Of a stretch of 18,313 nt of DNA, positions 1 through 7,593 are shown one piece after another (the stretch's first letter is position 1; each line of letters opens with the position of its first letter). The translations under genes were made by a program, and so were the position numbers. The notes beneath the pieces were generated by a model, which made no database searches, was not told where the DNA came from, and saw nothing but the letters and a program-made list of their open reading frames with translations. Location of the stretch: positions 1-18,313 of the forward strand of contig JBHJGU010000065.1 of the NCBI GenBank assembly GCA_050331475.1. Reading direction: 5' to 3'. This stretch comes from JBHJGU01 sp050331475. GTDB taxonomy: Bacteria > Pseudomonadota > Alphaproteobacteria > Caulobacterales > Maricaulaceae.

Positions 1-134
1 TCAAAGCCTTCTACGAACGCCTCATCGCCAACGGAAAACCCAAAATGACCGCCCTCACAGCCGTCATGCGAAAGCTCATAACCCTCGCAAACGCCAAAAT
101 CAGAGACGCTCAACTCGCCCAACAAACAGGGTAG
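1..134 (+). CDS. IS110-family transposase, C-terminal fragment (runs in from the left edge)
   Basis: The frame beginning at base 3 is open from the window edge to a TAG at 132-134 and encodes 43 residues. They include FYERLIANGKPKMTALTAVM followed by RKLITLANAK, the typical C-terminal signature of the Transposase_20 domain of IS110-family enzymes (a small residue, GKPK, then a helix with MRKL). Known for the family: DEDD/Ser recombinases guided by an element-encoded bridge RNA, without classical terminal inverted repeats. Codon use is AAA/CAA-rich, unlike the GC-rich genes to the right, which fits a mobile origin. The N-terminus and any bridge RNA upstream lie outside the window. Whether the full gene is intact cannot be seen. 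Confidence 0.85.
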   Translation, partial: KAFYERLIANGKPKMTALTAVMRKLITLANAKIRDAQLAQQTG

Positions 135-155
135 ATGACGATAAAACTTCCCTTA

Positions 156-182
156 ACGCGTTTTCGAACCGCAAAACCGCGT
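156..182. other. Imperfect hairpin between the IS110 transposase and the DUF481 gene
   Basis: ACGCG-TTTT (156-164) can pair with AAAA-C-CGCGT (173-182) around an 8-nt loop with one bulged C. It lies in the 68-bp gap between the transposase stop and the stop of the leftward DUF481 gene. It could be a terminator for the DUF481 gene or part of the right end of the insertion sequence. There is no strong T-run immediately after the stem on either strand, so the terminator reading is weak. Confidence 0.3.
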
Positions 183-202
183 ACACTTTTGCTCAAAACG
201 CC

Positions 203-1225
203 TTAGTAGTTAAACACCAAGCTGGCCCGGGTCGCGGTGTCCAGATTGCTGAGGTCTTCGGGCACGCCGGTGTCGAATTCGGTGAAAAACGAGGCGCGGC
301 CGGAAAACCGCTCCGTCAATTTCGCCGTCACCGCAAACTCGCTTTCCAACGTTGAGGTGTTCGTGCCGCCGAAGGCGTCCAAGCGATGGGTGAACTCCGC
401 CCCCTCGCCGAAGGTCCAGGCAAACACGCTTGATAGTCGACCAACGATTTCCGTGGCGGATGTTCCGTCGGCGAATTGGGTTTGACGGGAGCCCGGGCCG
501 CCTTCAATAAGCCAGTTGAGCTGCTCGCGTTCGAAAATTCGATAGCCTAGGCCGACGGTCTGCGTCAGCCGACGCGTGAATTCGCCAAAATTATCAAGCT
601 CGGCGCCGACGCGTCCCAGCAAAAACACCCGCTCGCCTAAATCTCCGCGCACGCCATAGCTGGCTTGGAGACGCTGCTGGGTCACGACCTCCTGGTTTCG
701 CGCGAACTCGCCCAGAAAATTCACGTCGTGTTCGAACAAACCCACACGGCGGTTCGCATTCAGTCGCGAATTAAGCGCTTGCTCTTGGGTGTTACCGGTT
801 AGCAAGGCGCCACCGAAGCCGATTTCGCCGTCCCAGGTTCGCGGATTAAAGAAGCCCAGCCGAAACGTCTGCAAAGCGGTCTGCGCGAGTGTCTCGGGCA
901 TTGGCGGTTTCGGATCCGCCGCAGGGTCGGGTGAGAAAAAGCCCGCCCAGAGGTCAGCCCGGTCCGGCGCGCGCATGGCGAGAAACTGCTCAATCGCCGG
1001 GGCGGTGTCTGGCTCAGCGCCTAGCAACAGCGCAATGGCGACCGGCAAGCTCTGCGCATCGCCCTCCGTCAAGGCGACCTCGAGAATGCGCGCGGCCAGA
1101 GGCGGTAAATCCGGCTCCGTTGGCGGGTCAGTCTGGGTCTCGGCCTGGGCCGCAGCCGCGACCGTTAGACACGCCGCGCTCCAAAACGCTTGTTTCATCA
1201 CGCTTTTCATCGACCCGTGCGACAC
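203..1225 (-). CDS. DUF481 / YdiY-like outer-membrane beta-barrel protein
   Basis: Predicted 340-residue exported protein. The hydrophobic stretch QAFWSAACLTVAAAAQA (about residues 12-28) looks like a signal peptide cleaved after AQA. A linker rich in Pro and Ala follows (about 30-125). From about residue 131 to the end the sequence matches the DUF481 family (YdiY, 'salt-induced outer membrane protein'): WDGEIGFGGALLTGNTQ, then alternating amphipathic strands, ending in the aromatic terminus SLVFNY expected of an outer-membrane barrel. The longest start is GTG at 1225; ATG codons at residues 6 (1210) and 10 (1198) fit the signal peptide as well or better, and none has a clear ribosome site. 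The transport or stress role of DUF481 proteins is not well established. The gene is transcribed divergently from the hydrolase at 1360; the 134-bp gap must hold both promoters, but no convincing consensus was found. Confidence 0.85.
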   Translation of the reverse strand: MSHGSMKSVMKQAFWSAACLTVAAAAQAETQTDPPTEPDLPPLAARILEVALTEGDAQSLPVAIALLLGAEPDTAPAIEQFLAMRAPDRADLWAGFFSPDPAADPKPPMPETLAQTALQTFRLGFFNPRTWDGEIGFGGALLTGNTQEQALNSRLNANRRVGLFEHDVNFLGEFARNQEVVTQQRLQASYGVRGDLGERVFLLGRVGAELDNFGEFTRRLTQTVGLGYRIFEREQLNWLIEGGPGSRQTQFADGTSATEIVGRLSSVFAWTFGEGAEFTHRLDAFGGTNTSTLESEFAVTAKLTERFSGRASFFTEFDTGVPEDLSNLDTATRASLVFNY

Positions 1226-1359
1226 GCGCCGTGGAAAGCGCCCCGTCGAAAGCGGAAACGCGCTATCAAGGGTCGCCTTCCGTTTGCGTTCGGACTGAAG
1301 CAGGACGGCTTTGACCGCGCAAGCGGTTCGCAGGGATCATGAAAGGCTAAAACCGGGCT

Positions 1360-2292
1360 ATGGCGATCGATCCGCAATTTCGTGAGGCGATTTCGCGGTT
1401 TCGTGACGCCTTTTCCGGGCTTAGCGCGCGGTTTGACTTGAGCGCCGCGCGCGAGGCGCTGGCGCGCACGGTCGCGCAGTTGGAAGGTCCGGCGCCGGCT
1501 TTGGCGGACGTGCGTCCCGTTCTCGTTCCGGGCGGCGCGGGCGACCGGCCGGGGCGGCTCTACACGCCATTAGCGGCGGGGACCGACGCTGGGCCGGGTT
1601 TGGTGTATTTCCACGGTGGAGGGTTCACCCTGGGCGGGTTGGACACCCATGACGGGGTTTGCCGGCGCTTAGCCGCGAGTTCCGGGGTTCGCGTTTTGTC
1701 CGTCGCCTATCGACTTGCGCCCGAACACGCCTTTCCCGCCGGATGGGAGGATGCGCGAGCCGCGCTCCGTTCGGCGTTGAGCGCGGATAATCCCTGGCGC
1801 ATCGATCCGACCCGCGTGGCGGTGGGCGGAGATTCCGCGGGCGCAAACCTCGCCGCCGGGCTCGCTCAGGCCCTGCGCGCCGAACCGGGCTTGCGGTATC
1901 AGCTCTTGCTCTATCCGCTACTCCAACTCGTCCAAACCGATCACGCGCGCGCCAAGCCGTTTCAAGGCGGCCCCATGGCCGACCTCGCTCTTGACCAGAT
2001 CAAAAAGGTTTACCTCACAGATCCTGCGCTCGCGCACGACCCTCGGGTCTCGCCCTTGTTTGAATCCAACCTGGTTGGGCTTGCGCCGGCTTATGTCTTG
2101 ACCGCGGAGTTGGATCCGTTGCGTGCTGAGGGGCGCGCCTATGTCGATCGGTTGCGCGCAGCCGGCGTTGGCGTGGAGACCGCGGACTACGCGCGCATGC
2201 CCCATGGGTTCTTAAATTTGACGGCGGTGTTCGATACGGCGCATGAGGCTTTAGAGAAAGCTGGGACAGCGCTCGGGCGCTCCCTATCCTGA
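1360..2292 (+). CDS. Alpha/beta hydrolase, hormone-sensitive-lipase (type IV esterase) family
   Basis: 310-residue carboxylic-ester hydrolase with the full HSL-family signature. The oxyanion-hole motif HGGGF is at 85-89, the nucleophile elbow GDSAG at 157-161 (Ser159), the catalytic Asp in AELDP (Asp252) and the catalytic His in MPHGF (His282). The family motif YRLAPEHAFPAGWED at 117-131 is also intact. No signal peptide is seen, so it is probably cytoplasmic. Known family members cleave short-chain acyl esters; the natural substrate cannot be read from sequence. The ribosome site is weak (AAAGG at 1342-1346, 13 nt before ATG). The next gene starts 30 nt after its stop, so the two may be co-transcribed, but there is no obvious functional link. 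Confidence 0.9.
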   Translation: MAIDPQFREAISRFRDAFSGLSARFDLSAAREALARTVAQLEGPAPALADVRPVLVPGGAGDRPGRLYTPLAAGTDAGPGLVYFHGGGFTLGGLDTHDGVCRRLAASSGVRVLSVAYRLAPEHAFPAGWEDARAALRSALSADNPWRIDPTRVAVGGDSAGANLAAGLAQALRAEPGLRYQLLLYPLLQLVQTDHARAKPFQGGPMADLALDQIKKVYLTDPALAHDPRVSPLFESNLVGLAPAYVLTAELDPLRAEGRAYVDRLRAAGVGVETADYARMPHGFLNLTAVFDTAHEALEKAGTALGRSLS

Positions 2293-2322
2293 TCCATCGC
2301 CGAACCCTCTTAGGGCCACACT

Positions 2323-3753
2323 ATGCCTGTTGATCCCGTCTATCGCGCTGACCCCCGGTTTCCCGATCTCGGGCCAGAATTTTCCGACGCTGTCGCCCCG
2401 GCGGCGTTCCCTGAAACGGTCTTGCGCCATCGCAATGACCGCTGGGCCAAGCGGGTGGGTCTTTCCGGGCTCAGCGACGCGGAGTGGATACGCCATTTCG
2501 GCCGGTTTGAGCCCTTGCCGGACAATATCGCGCCGCCCCGCGCCATGCGCTATCATGGCCATCAGTTTCAGGCCTACAACCCTGAGCTTGGCGACGGGCG
2601 GGGCTTCTTGTTCGCCCAATTGCGCGATGATCGCGGACGGCTGCTGGATTTCGGCACCAAGGGCTCTGGCCAAACGCCCTATTCGCGCCGCGGCGACGGG
2701 CGGCTGACCCTTAAGGGCGGCGTACGTGAAGTCCTCGCCGCATCTTTTTTAGAGGCCTTGGAAGTGGACACCTCCAAGGCGTTCAGTCTGGTCGAGACTG
2801 GCGAAAAGCTGTGGCGCGATGACGAGCCCAGCCCGACGCGCTCCGCGGTGCTGGTTCGGTTGTCCCATTCGCACATTCGGTTCGGCACCTTCCAGCGTCA
2901 CGCCTATTTCGACGCGAAGGATCATCTCCGCGCCCTGGTCGCCCATTGTTTGGAGCTTTACTATCCAGACGTCCGCGCGGACCCGGCGGATCAGCCTGCG
3001 GCCCTGCTTGCGGCCGCGGTGCAGGCGTGCGCGGAGACGACGGCGCGCTGGATGGCGGCGGGCTTCGTGCACGGCGTCCTGAACACCGATAACATGAACA
3101 TCACCGGCGAGAGCTTTGATTACGGACCCTATCGGTTTCTCCCGCACTTCGAGCCCGGATATACCGCGGCGTATTTTGACCATACGGGACTTTACGCCTT
3201 TGGCCGCCAACCCCACGCGGTGTTTTGGAATCTGCAACAATTGGGCGCGTGTCTCAGTCTGATCAGCGAGGACGCCCCCTTGATCGCCGCGCTTGAGACG
3301 TTTTCGGACGCCTATGCGACGGCGTTGAACCGCGCCTGGCATGCCCGGCTGGGCGTGGAGCCCACCGGTGACCGCGCCGAAGACGACGCCTTCCTACGCG
3401 ACGGTCTAGAGGTGTTGCAGAAGACCCAAGCGCCTTGGGCGGAGACGTTTTTCGACCATTTCGGCGGTTCCGCCCGGCCAGAGCCCGCACGCTCGGGCCC
3501 ACGCGCGGCGACTTACGCCCAGCCCACCTGGGTGGCCTGGCGGGCTCAGCTTGACGCGCGGACCCCCGACCGACCGGAGCGGTTCTCGGCCCCGGTCTTT
3601 CAACGCCCCGACCCAGTGACGCTGAGCTATGAGGATATCGAGGCGATTTGGGAAGACATTAGCGAGCGCGACGACTGGGCGCCCTTCGAGGCCAAATTGG
3701 CGGATATCGAACAGCTCAGAGAGGGGCTAGGCGCGAATGGAAGGCCCGGTTGA
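2323..3753 (+). CDS. selO: SelO/YdiU protein adenylyltransferase (pseudokinase-fold AMPylase)
   Basis: 476-residue protein matching the SelO/YdiU (UPF0061) family across its length. Visible hallmarks are YHGHQFQAYNPELGDGRG (77-94), DFGTKGSGQTPYSR (109-122; Lys113 in the nucleotide-binding loop), VREVLAASFLEALEV (134-148), and the active-site segment HGVLNTDNMNITGESFDYGP (250-269) with Asp256, Asn257 and Asp266 as expected catalytic and metal-binding residues. Known family function: transfer of AMP from ATP to Ser/Thr/Tyr of proteins, linked to redox homeostasis and S-glutathionylation. There is no C-terminal selenocysteine, as usual in bacteria. A ribosome site AGGG (2312-2315) sits 7 nt before ATG. 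It follows the hydrolase by 30 nt and is followed by a 142-bp gap. Confidence 0.93.
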   Translation: MPVDPVYRADPRFPDLGPEFSDAVAPAAFPETVLRHRNDRWAKRVGLSGLSDAEWIRHFGRFEPLPDNIAPPRAMRYHGHQFQAYNPELGDGRGFLFAQLRDDRGRLLDFGTKGSGQTPYSRRGDGRLTLKGGVREVLAASFLEALEVDTSKAFSLVETGEKLWRDDEPSPTRSAVLVRLSHSHIRFGTFQRHAYFDAKDHLRALVAHCLELYYPDVRADPADQPAALLAAAVQACAETTARWMAAGFVHGVLNTDNMNITGESFDYGPYRFLPHFEPGYTAAYFDHTGLYAFGRQPHAVFWNLQQLGACLSLISEDAPLIAALETFSDAYATALNRAWHARLGVEPTGDRAEDDAFLRDGLEVLQKTQAPWAETFFDHFGGSARPEPARSGPRAATYAQPTWVAWRAQLDARTPDRPERFSAPVFQRPDPVTLSYEDIEAIWEDISERDDWAPFEAKLADIEQLREGLGANGRPG

Positions 3754-3895
3754 TTGAGCCCCCGTAGCGCGATCGCGAGGCGCGAATAGTTTTCACTTAG
3801 ACGCAAAATTCTTTTGGCCATTCACTCGTTCTTCCAGATTTCGTGTTATCTCTTGACTGAACGTGAGCAATTAGACGGGATCAAGCGTCAACTCA

Positions 3896-4933
3896 ATGAT
3901 GCGGATAACCGCTTTACTCTTTTGTATTGTGGGTCTGGGGCTGCTCGTCGGTTCCGGCTGGAGCGTTTGGGCGCGATGCCAAGCGGACGAAGACGCGGGC
4001 CTCCTCGCCATGCGCGATACGTTCGTGCGTGAGCCCACCATGGCCCCGTTCCCCAAGGGAAACCCCTATAGCCCCGCCAAGCGTGCGCTAGGGGAGCGCT
4101 TGTTCTTCGACCCGATTTTGTCAAAGAACAACAACGTGTCGTGCGCCACCTGCCATGATCCGGACCGGGGTTGGGAGGACGGCGCGGCGCTGTCCGCGAC
4201 CCATCGCGGCGACAGTATGAGCCGGCACACGCCGACTTTGCTGAATGTGGGCTGGGGCGTGGTTTACTTCTGGGATGGTCGGGCGGCGACGCTGGAGGCG
4301 CAGGCCTTGAGCCCCATTGTTTCGGATGACGAGATGGCCGCGTCCGAAACGATGATCCTAGAGCGATTGAATGCGGACGCGAGTTATCGGGAGGCGTTTG
4401 AGGCGGTGTTTCCCGGCCTGGGTGTGAGCCTGGAGGGCGTGTTGTGCGCGCTCGCCACGTTCGAACGTACGATCGTATCGGGTGAAGCGCCCTTCGACCG
4501 CTGGGTGGGGGGCGACGAGACGGCGATTTCCCCGAGCGCCAAGCGCGGGTTTGAGCTGTTCACCGGAAAAGCGAATTGCGTGGCGTGCCATCAGGGGTGG
4601 CGGTTCACCGATGACGGGTTTCACGACATTGGGCTGCCGGACGCCGATCGTGGGCGGGGCGCGGTGATGCCCGGCATCGAAGTGCTCGAGCACGCGTTCA
4701 AGACGCCGACCCTGCGCGATGTCGCCATCCGCGCGCCTTATATGCATGATGGGTCGCTGCCGAGCTTAGAGGCGGTGATCGAGCATTATGACGGCGGCGC
4801 TGTCCCCCGGCGTAGCTTGTCGGCCGCAGTCCGCCCCATCGGCTTAAGCGCTCAGGACAAGGAGGATCTGGTCAATTTCCTCCACACACTCACCGAAGAC
4901 CGCCCCCTGGTGACCGCGGAAGCGGCCCCATGA
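3896..4933 (+). CDS. Di-haem cytochrome c peroxidase / MauG-like protein
   Basis: 345-residue periplasmic protein. Residues 1-27 form a signal peptide or anchor (hydrophobic 4-24). Two c-type haem sites are seen: CATCH (83-87) and CVACH (228-232), spaced as in bacterial CcpA/MauG enzymes. Other family landmarks are GERLFFDP (66-73), YFWDGRA (124-130) and the late block APYMHDGSLPSLEAVIEHYDGG (280-301), in which Met283 is a candidate axial ligand. Having Met rather than the Tyr of true MauG favours peroxidase chemistry (H2O2 reduction), but related proteins oxidise other substrates. Two adjacent ATG codons (3896, 3899) are possible starts. The stop overlaps the ATG of the cupredoxin gene by 4 nt, so the copper protein is a likely electron partner. 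In the 142-bp gap upstream I saw only weak promoter-like elements (TTCACT at 3821, TGTTAT at 3844, 17-nt spacer). Confidence 0.92.
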   Translation: MMRITALLFCIVGLGLLVGSGWSVWARCQADEDAGLLAMRDTFVREPTMAPFPKGNPYSPAKRALGERLFFDPILSKNNNVSCATCHDPDRGWEDGAALSATHRGDSMSRHTPTLLNVGWGVVYFWDGRAATLEAQALSPIVSDDEMAASETMILERLNADASYREAFEAVFPGLGVSLEGVLCALATFERTIVSGEAPFDRWVGGDETAISPSAKRGFELFTGKANCVACHQGWRFTDDGFHDIGLPDADRGRGAVMPGIEVLEHAFKTPTLRDVAIRAPYMHDGSLPSLEAVIEHYDGGAVPRRSLSAAVRPIGLSAQDKEDLVNFLHTLTEDRPLVTAEAAP

Positions 4934-5286
4934 AACGCACCCTGATCGGATTGCTTGGTCTGACCTGCGCGGCGTGGTTGGGGTTGTTCGCTTTGCTCAC
5001 GGCGCCGCCGCCGGGCGCGGCGTCTGCACGCGTGTTTATTGAGCAAAGAGCGTTGCGGTTTGAAACACAGACGCTGGATGTGTCCGCGGGAACCGTGCTG
5101 CGGTTCTTCAACGCCGATCCCGTGGAGCATAATGTCATGGTGCTCAAAGACGGGACTCGGTTGGAGGATCACTACCAGGCGCCGGGCTCGGCCACAGACA
5201 TCGCTTTCGACGAGGCGGGGTTTTTCAAAGTGCGCTGCGCCATCCACCCGCGTATGGCGCTCGACGTCACCGTCACCGACCGCTGA
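4930..5286 (+). CDS. Small type-1 copper protein (cupredoxin)
   Basis: 118-residue exported protein. The N-terminal hydrophobic segment (3-24, up to about ALLTAPPPGAASA) is a signal peptide or anchor. The rest is a plastocyanin-like beta sandwich. Copper ligands are visible: His67 in VEHNV and the compact loop RCAIHPRM with Cys103, His106 and Met109. The short C-x2-H-x2-M spacing is the form seen in small cupredoxins often labelled 'methylamine utilization protein' and found beside MauG/CcpA-type cytochromes, as here. The likely role is electron shuttling to or from the adjacent di-haem peroxidase; that pairing is inference. ATG 4930 overlaps the upstream stop (ATGA), with CGGAAG 7 nt before it. 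Its stop lies only 6 nt from the stop of the convergent pyruvate kinase gene. Confidence 0.9.
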   Translation: MKRTLIGLLGLTCAAWLGLFALLTAPPPGAASARVFIEQRALRFETQTLDVSAGTVLRFFNADPVEHNVMVLKDGTRLEDHYQAPGSATDIAFDEAGFFKVRCAIHPRMALDVTVTDR

Positions 5287-5292
5287 GCCGGC

Positions 5293-6696
5293 TTAACGGG
5301 TCGCGCGGACCAGGTGAATGAGATTTGTCTGCCCCGTAAGTCCGATGGGCAAGCCCGCGGCGAGCACAATTAGCGCGGTGTCCTGATTGAGCGCGGACAA
5401 GGCCGCCGCGCGCGCTTGCGCGACCAACGCGTCGAAATCGGCGACCTCCGCGCCCAGCCGCGCCTCCACCCCCCACGCCAGCGAAGCCGCCCGCGCCGCC
5501 CGCGCATGGGGGGTGACCAGTAGGAGCGGACATCGGGGTCGGGCCTCGGCCAACGCAAACCCGGTGGCGCCGGATTCTGAAAACGCGACCGCGAGGTCCG
5601 CGGTCAACGTTTGGGCGAGATCGGCCACCGCACGGCCCACCGCCTTCGCCTCCGACAACGGGCCCGGCGCGGGCGGCATTGGCGCTGTGGCCATATCCGC
5701 CTCGATTGCTTGCACAACCCGATCCATGACGGCCACCGCGGTTAAAGGATGCCGGCCGACCGCCGTCTCCGCGCTCAACATCACCGCGTCGGCGCCTTGA
5801 TAGACGGCGGTGGCGATGTCGGTGGCTTCAGCGCGGGTGGGCGCGGCCTCCTCGACCATGGATTGGAGCATATGGGTGGCCACGATCACCGGTTTGCCGG
5901 CCGCGCGGCTGGCCTCGATGATCCGGCGCTGGGCGATGGGCACTTGTTCGAAGCTTAGCTCCACGCCCAAATCGCCGCGCGCGACCATGATGGCGTCGGA
6001 CTGTTCGATGATGGCCGAGAGATGCTGTAGGGCGAGCGGTTTTTCGATCTTTGACAAGACGCGCGCGCCCTTGCCGATAATCGCCTTGGCCTCGGCCACG
6101 TCTTCGGCCCGTTGCACGAAGCTGAGCGCCACGTAATCCGCGCCGAGCGACAAGGCGGTCTCAAGATCGGCGAGGTCTTTGTCCGTCACCGCGGAGAGCG
6201 GCAACTCGCGGCCGGGCACGCTGACGCCCTTCTTGTCGGTCAGCGTCCCCGGCGTGCCGGCGTGAATGAGCGCGGACTGGCCGTCAGCCTCCAAAACGCT
6301 CGCGCGCAGCCTGCCATCGTCAAACAACAAGGCGTCTCCTGGCTTCAGAGCCTGAAGGATCTCCGGATGGGGCAGCGGGATCACGTCCGCGTCTTGGGAC
6401 TCCGCGGCCATGACTATGCGATATCGTCCGCCGACGCTGAGCGCGCAGCCGCCTCCGGGCATGGCTCCCACCCGCAATTTGGGGCCCTGCATGTCCGCCA
6501 CAATGGGAATGAACCGGCCCGATTGCGCCTCGGCCTGGCGTACCAAGTCAGCCCGGTTGCGGTGATCTTGCGCGTCGCCATGGCTGAAATTCAGCCGTAC
6601 CGCGTCCACCCCCGTCTCGACCATGCGCGTGAGTTGCCCCGGCGCGTCGGTTGCGGGTCCAAGGGTTGTGAGGATTTTGCACCGGCGCGTGCGCAT
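5293..6696 (-). CDS. pyk: Pyruvate kinase
   Basis: 467 residues, normal length for bacterial Pyk. Transfers phosphate from phosphoenolpyruvate to ADP in the last step of glycolysis, in the cytoplasm. Motifs seen: RLNFSHGD (34-41, nucleotide/phosphate contacts), ADMQGPKLRVG (67-77, Lys73), the active-site block SKIEKP (215-220; Lys216, Glu218) leading to MVARGDLGVELSFEQVP (237-253), IVATHMLQSM (271-280, substrate Thr274) and PTRAEATDIATAVYQGADAVMLSAETAVG (286-314). All catalytic residues appear intact; His in ATHML where Gln is commoner is a mild variation. The C-terminal domain is complete. It starts 18 nt after malG's stop with a strong ribosome site, so it is probably the last cistron of the malKEFG operon. 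Effector regulation cannot be read from sequence. Confidence 0.97.
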   Translation of the reverse strand: MRTRRCKILTTLGPATDAPGQLTRMVETGVDAVRLNFSHGDAQDHRNRADLVRQAEAQSGRFIPIVADMQGPKLRVGAMPGGGCALSVGGRYRIVMAAESQDADVIPLPHPEILQALKPGDALLFDDGRLRASVLEADGQSALIHAGTPGTLTDKKGVSVPGRELPLSAVTDKDLADLETALSLGADYVALSFVQRAEDVAEAKAIIGKGARVLSKIEKPLALQHLSAIIEQSDAIMVARGDLGVELSFEQVPIAQRRIIEASRAAGKPVIVATHMLQSMVEEAAPTRAEATDIATAVYQGADAVMLSAETAVGRHPLTAVAVMDRVVQAIEADMATAPMPPAPGPLSEAKAVGRAVADLAQTLTADLAVAFSESGATGFALAEARPRCPLLLVTPHARAARAASLAWGVEARLGAEVADFDALVAQARAAALSALNQDTALIVLAAGLPIGLTGQTNLIHLVRATR

Positions 6697-6703
6697 GGGC
6701 GCT

Positions 6704-6709
6704 CTCCTT
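6704..6709 (-). promoter_or_regulatory. Strong ribosome binding site for pyk
   Basis: AAGGAG on the minus strand, 7 nt before the ATG of pyk. This fixes the start and gives pyk its own good initiation signal within the operon, unlike the overlapping GTG junctions upstream. Confidence 0.8.
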
Positions 6710-6714
6710 CGCGG

Positions 6715-7593
6715 TTAGCTTTTCACCCCACCCGCGGACAGGCCCGAGACCAGGGTGCGTTGGAGCGCATAGAACAGCGCCACCACAGGCAGCGAGACAA
6801 TAATGGAGCCAGCGGCGAAATGCCCCCAGCTGGCGGTGTAGTCACCCACCAAGAACCGCAAGCCCACGGGCGCGGTGTAAGCGCTTTCCTGCTCCATAAA
6901 GATGGCGGCGAGAATAAATTCGTTCCAAGCTGTCATGAAGGAGAAGAGCGCGGTCACGGCAATTGCAGGTTGGCTGAGTGGTAAAACAATGCGGTAGAAA
7001 ATCATAAACCGCGAGGCGCCGTCCATTAACGCGGACTCTTCGATCTCATAAGGTATAGTTTCGATATAGCCCTTTAACATCCATACACAGAACGGGATGG
7101 AGGTTATGGAATAAACCAGCACTAGCCCGATATAGCCATTCCCCAAGTTCAACCACTCCACCACAATTACATAAAGTGGCACCATCATCAGGGTGACCGG
7201 ATACATCTGACCCACCAGGAACATCACCATGCCTGCACGCCGGCCGGGAAAGCGGAACCGGGCGAAGGCGTAGGCCGCGGTGCACGCCAGCATGACGCCC
7301 ACCACGGTGGTCAGCCCCGATACGATCAGCGAATTGAGCAGCCAGCGGCCCAAGGCCTGCTCCGCCAGAACGCCGGAGAAATTCGTCAAGGACACTTGAT
7401 CGGGCACAGGCAGAACCGCGCGCACCCGGTCCCATAGTCCCGGATCGGCAGGCAAGGTGGAGAGCGCAAGGTCCTGTTGGCCCGACAACGCGATGGCGAT
7501 CACCCAGAACACCGGATAAAGCGCCAAGAGCGTGAACGCGCTGAGAAATAGGTGTCGGCCCCAGCGAGGCTTAAGCGGTTCGATCGCGCTCAC
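6715..7593 (-). CDS. malG: Maltodextrin ABC transporter, inner-membrane permease MalG
   Basis: 292-residue permease with about six membrane helices. The cytoplasmic EAA-type coupling loop is EIEESALMDGASRFMIFYRI with following VLPLSQPAI (183-211), containing the conserved Gly and the LP that dock on the ATPase. The C-terminus GLSAGGVKS closely resembles the end of E. coli MalG (GLTAGGVKG), and YTAPVGLRFLVGDYTASWGHFAAGS is likewise MalG-like, so maltose/maltodextrin specificity is well supported. The start is GTG at 7593, overlapping malF's stop by 4 nt (GTGA), with GGAGG at 7601-7605 exactly 7 nt upstream. It pairs with MalF to form the membrane channel powered by MalK. Confidence 0.95.
   Translation of the reverse strand: MSAIEPLKPRWGRHLFLSAFTLLALYPVFWVIAIALSGQQDLALSTLPADPGLWDRVRAVLPVPDQVSLTNFSGVLAEQALGRWLLNSLIVSGLTTVVGVMLACTAAYAFARFRFPGRRAGMVMFLVGQMYPVTLMMVPLYVIVVEWLNLGNGYIGLVLVYSITSIPFCVWMLKGYIETIPYEIEESALMDGASRFMIFYRIVLPLSQPAIAVTALFSFMTAWNEFILAAIFMEQESAYTAPVGLRFLVGDYTASWGHFAAGSIIVSLPVVALFYALQRTLVSGLSAGGVKS

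Noticed and set aside
3768..3777. Palindrome CGCGATCGCG downstream of selO, considered as a terminator
   Set aside because: No loop and no following T-run. Such GC palindromes are common at this base composition.
3896..5286. Assigning the cytochrome and cupredoxin to methylamine utilisation (mauG and partner)
   Set aside because: No mauA/mauB or other amine-dehydrogenase genes are nearby, and the candidate axial residue is Met rather than Tyr, so only a family-level call is made.
6112..6984. 290-codon open frame on the plus strand opposite pyk and malG
   Set aside because: It spans the junction of two well-supported genes on the other strand, is rich in His/Arg/Gly and shows no family features.
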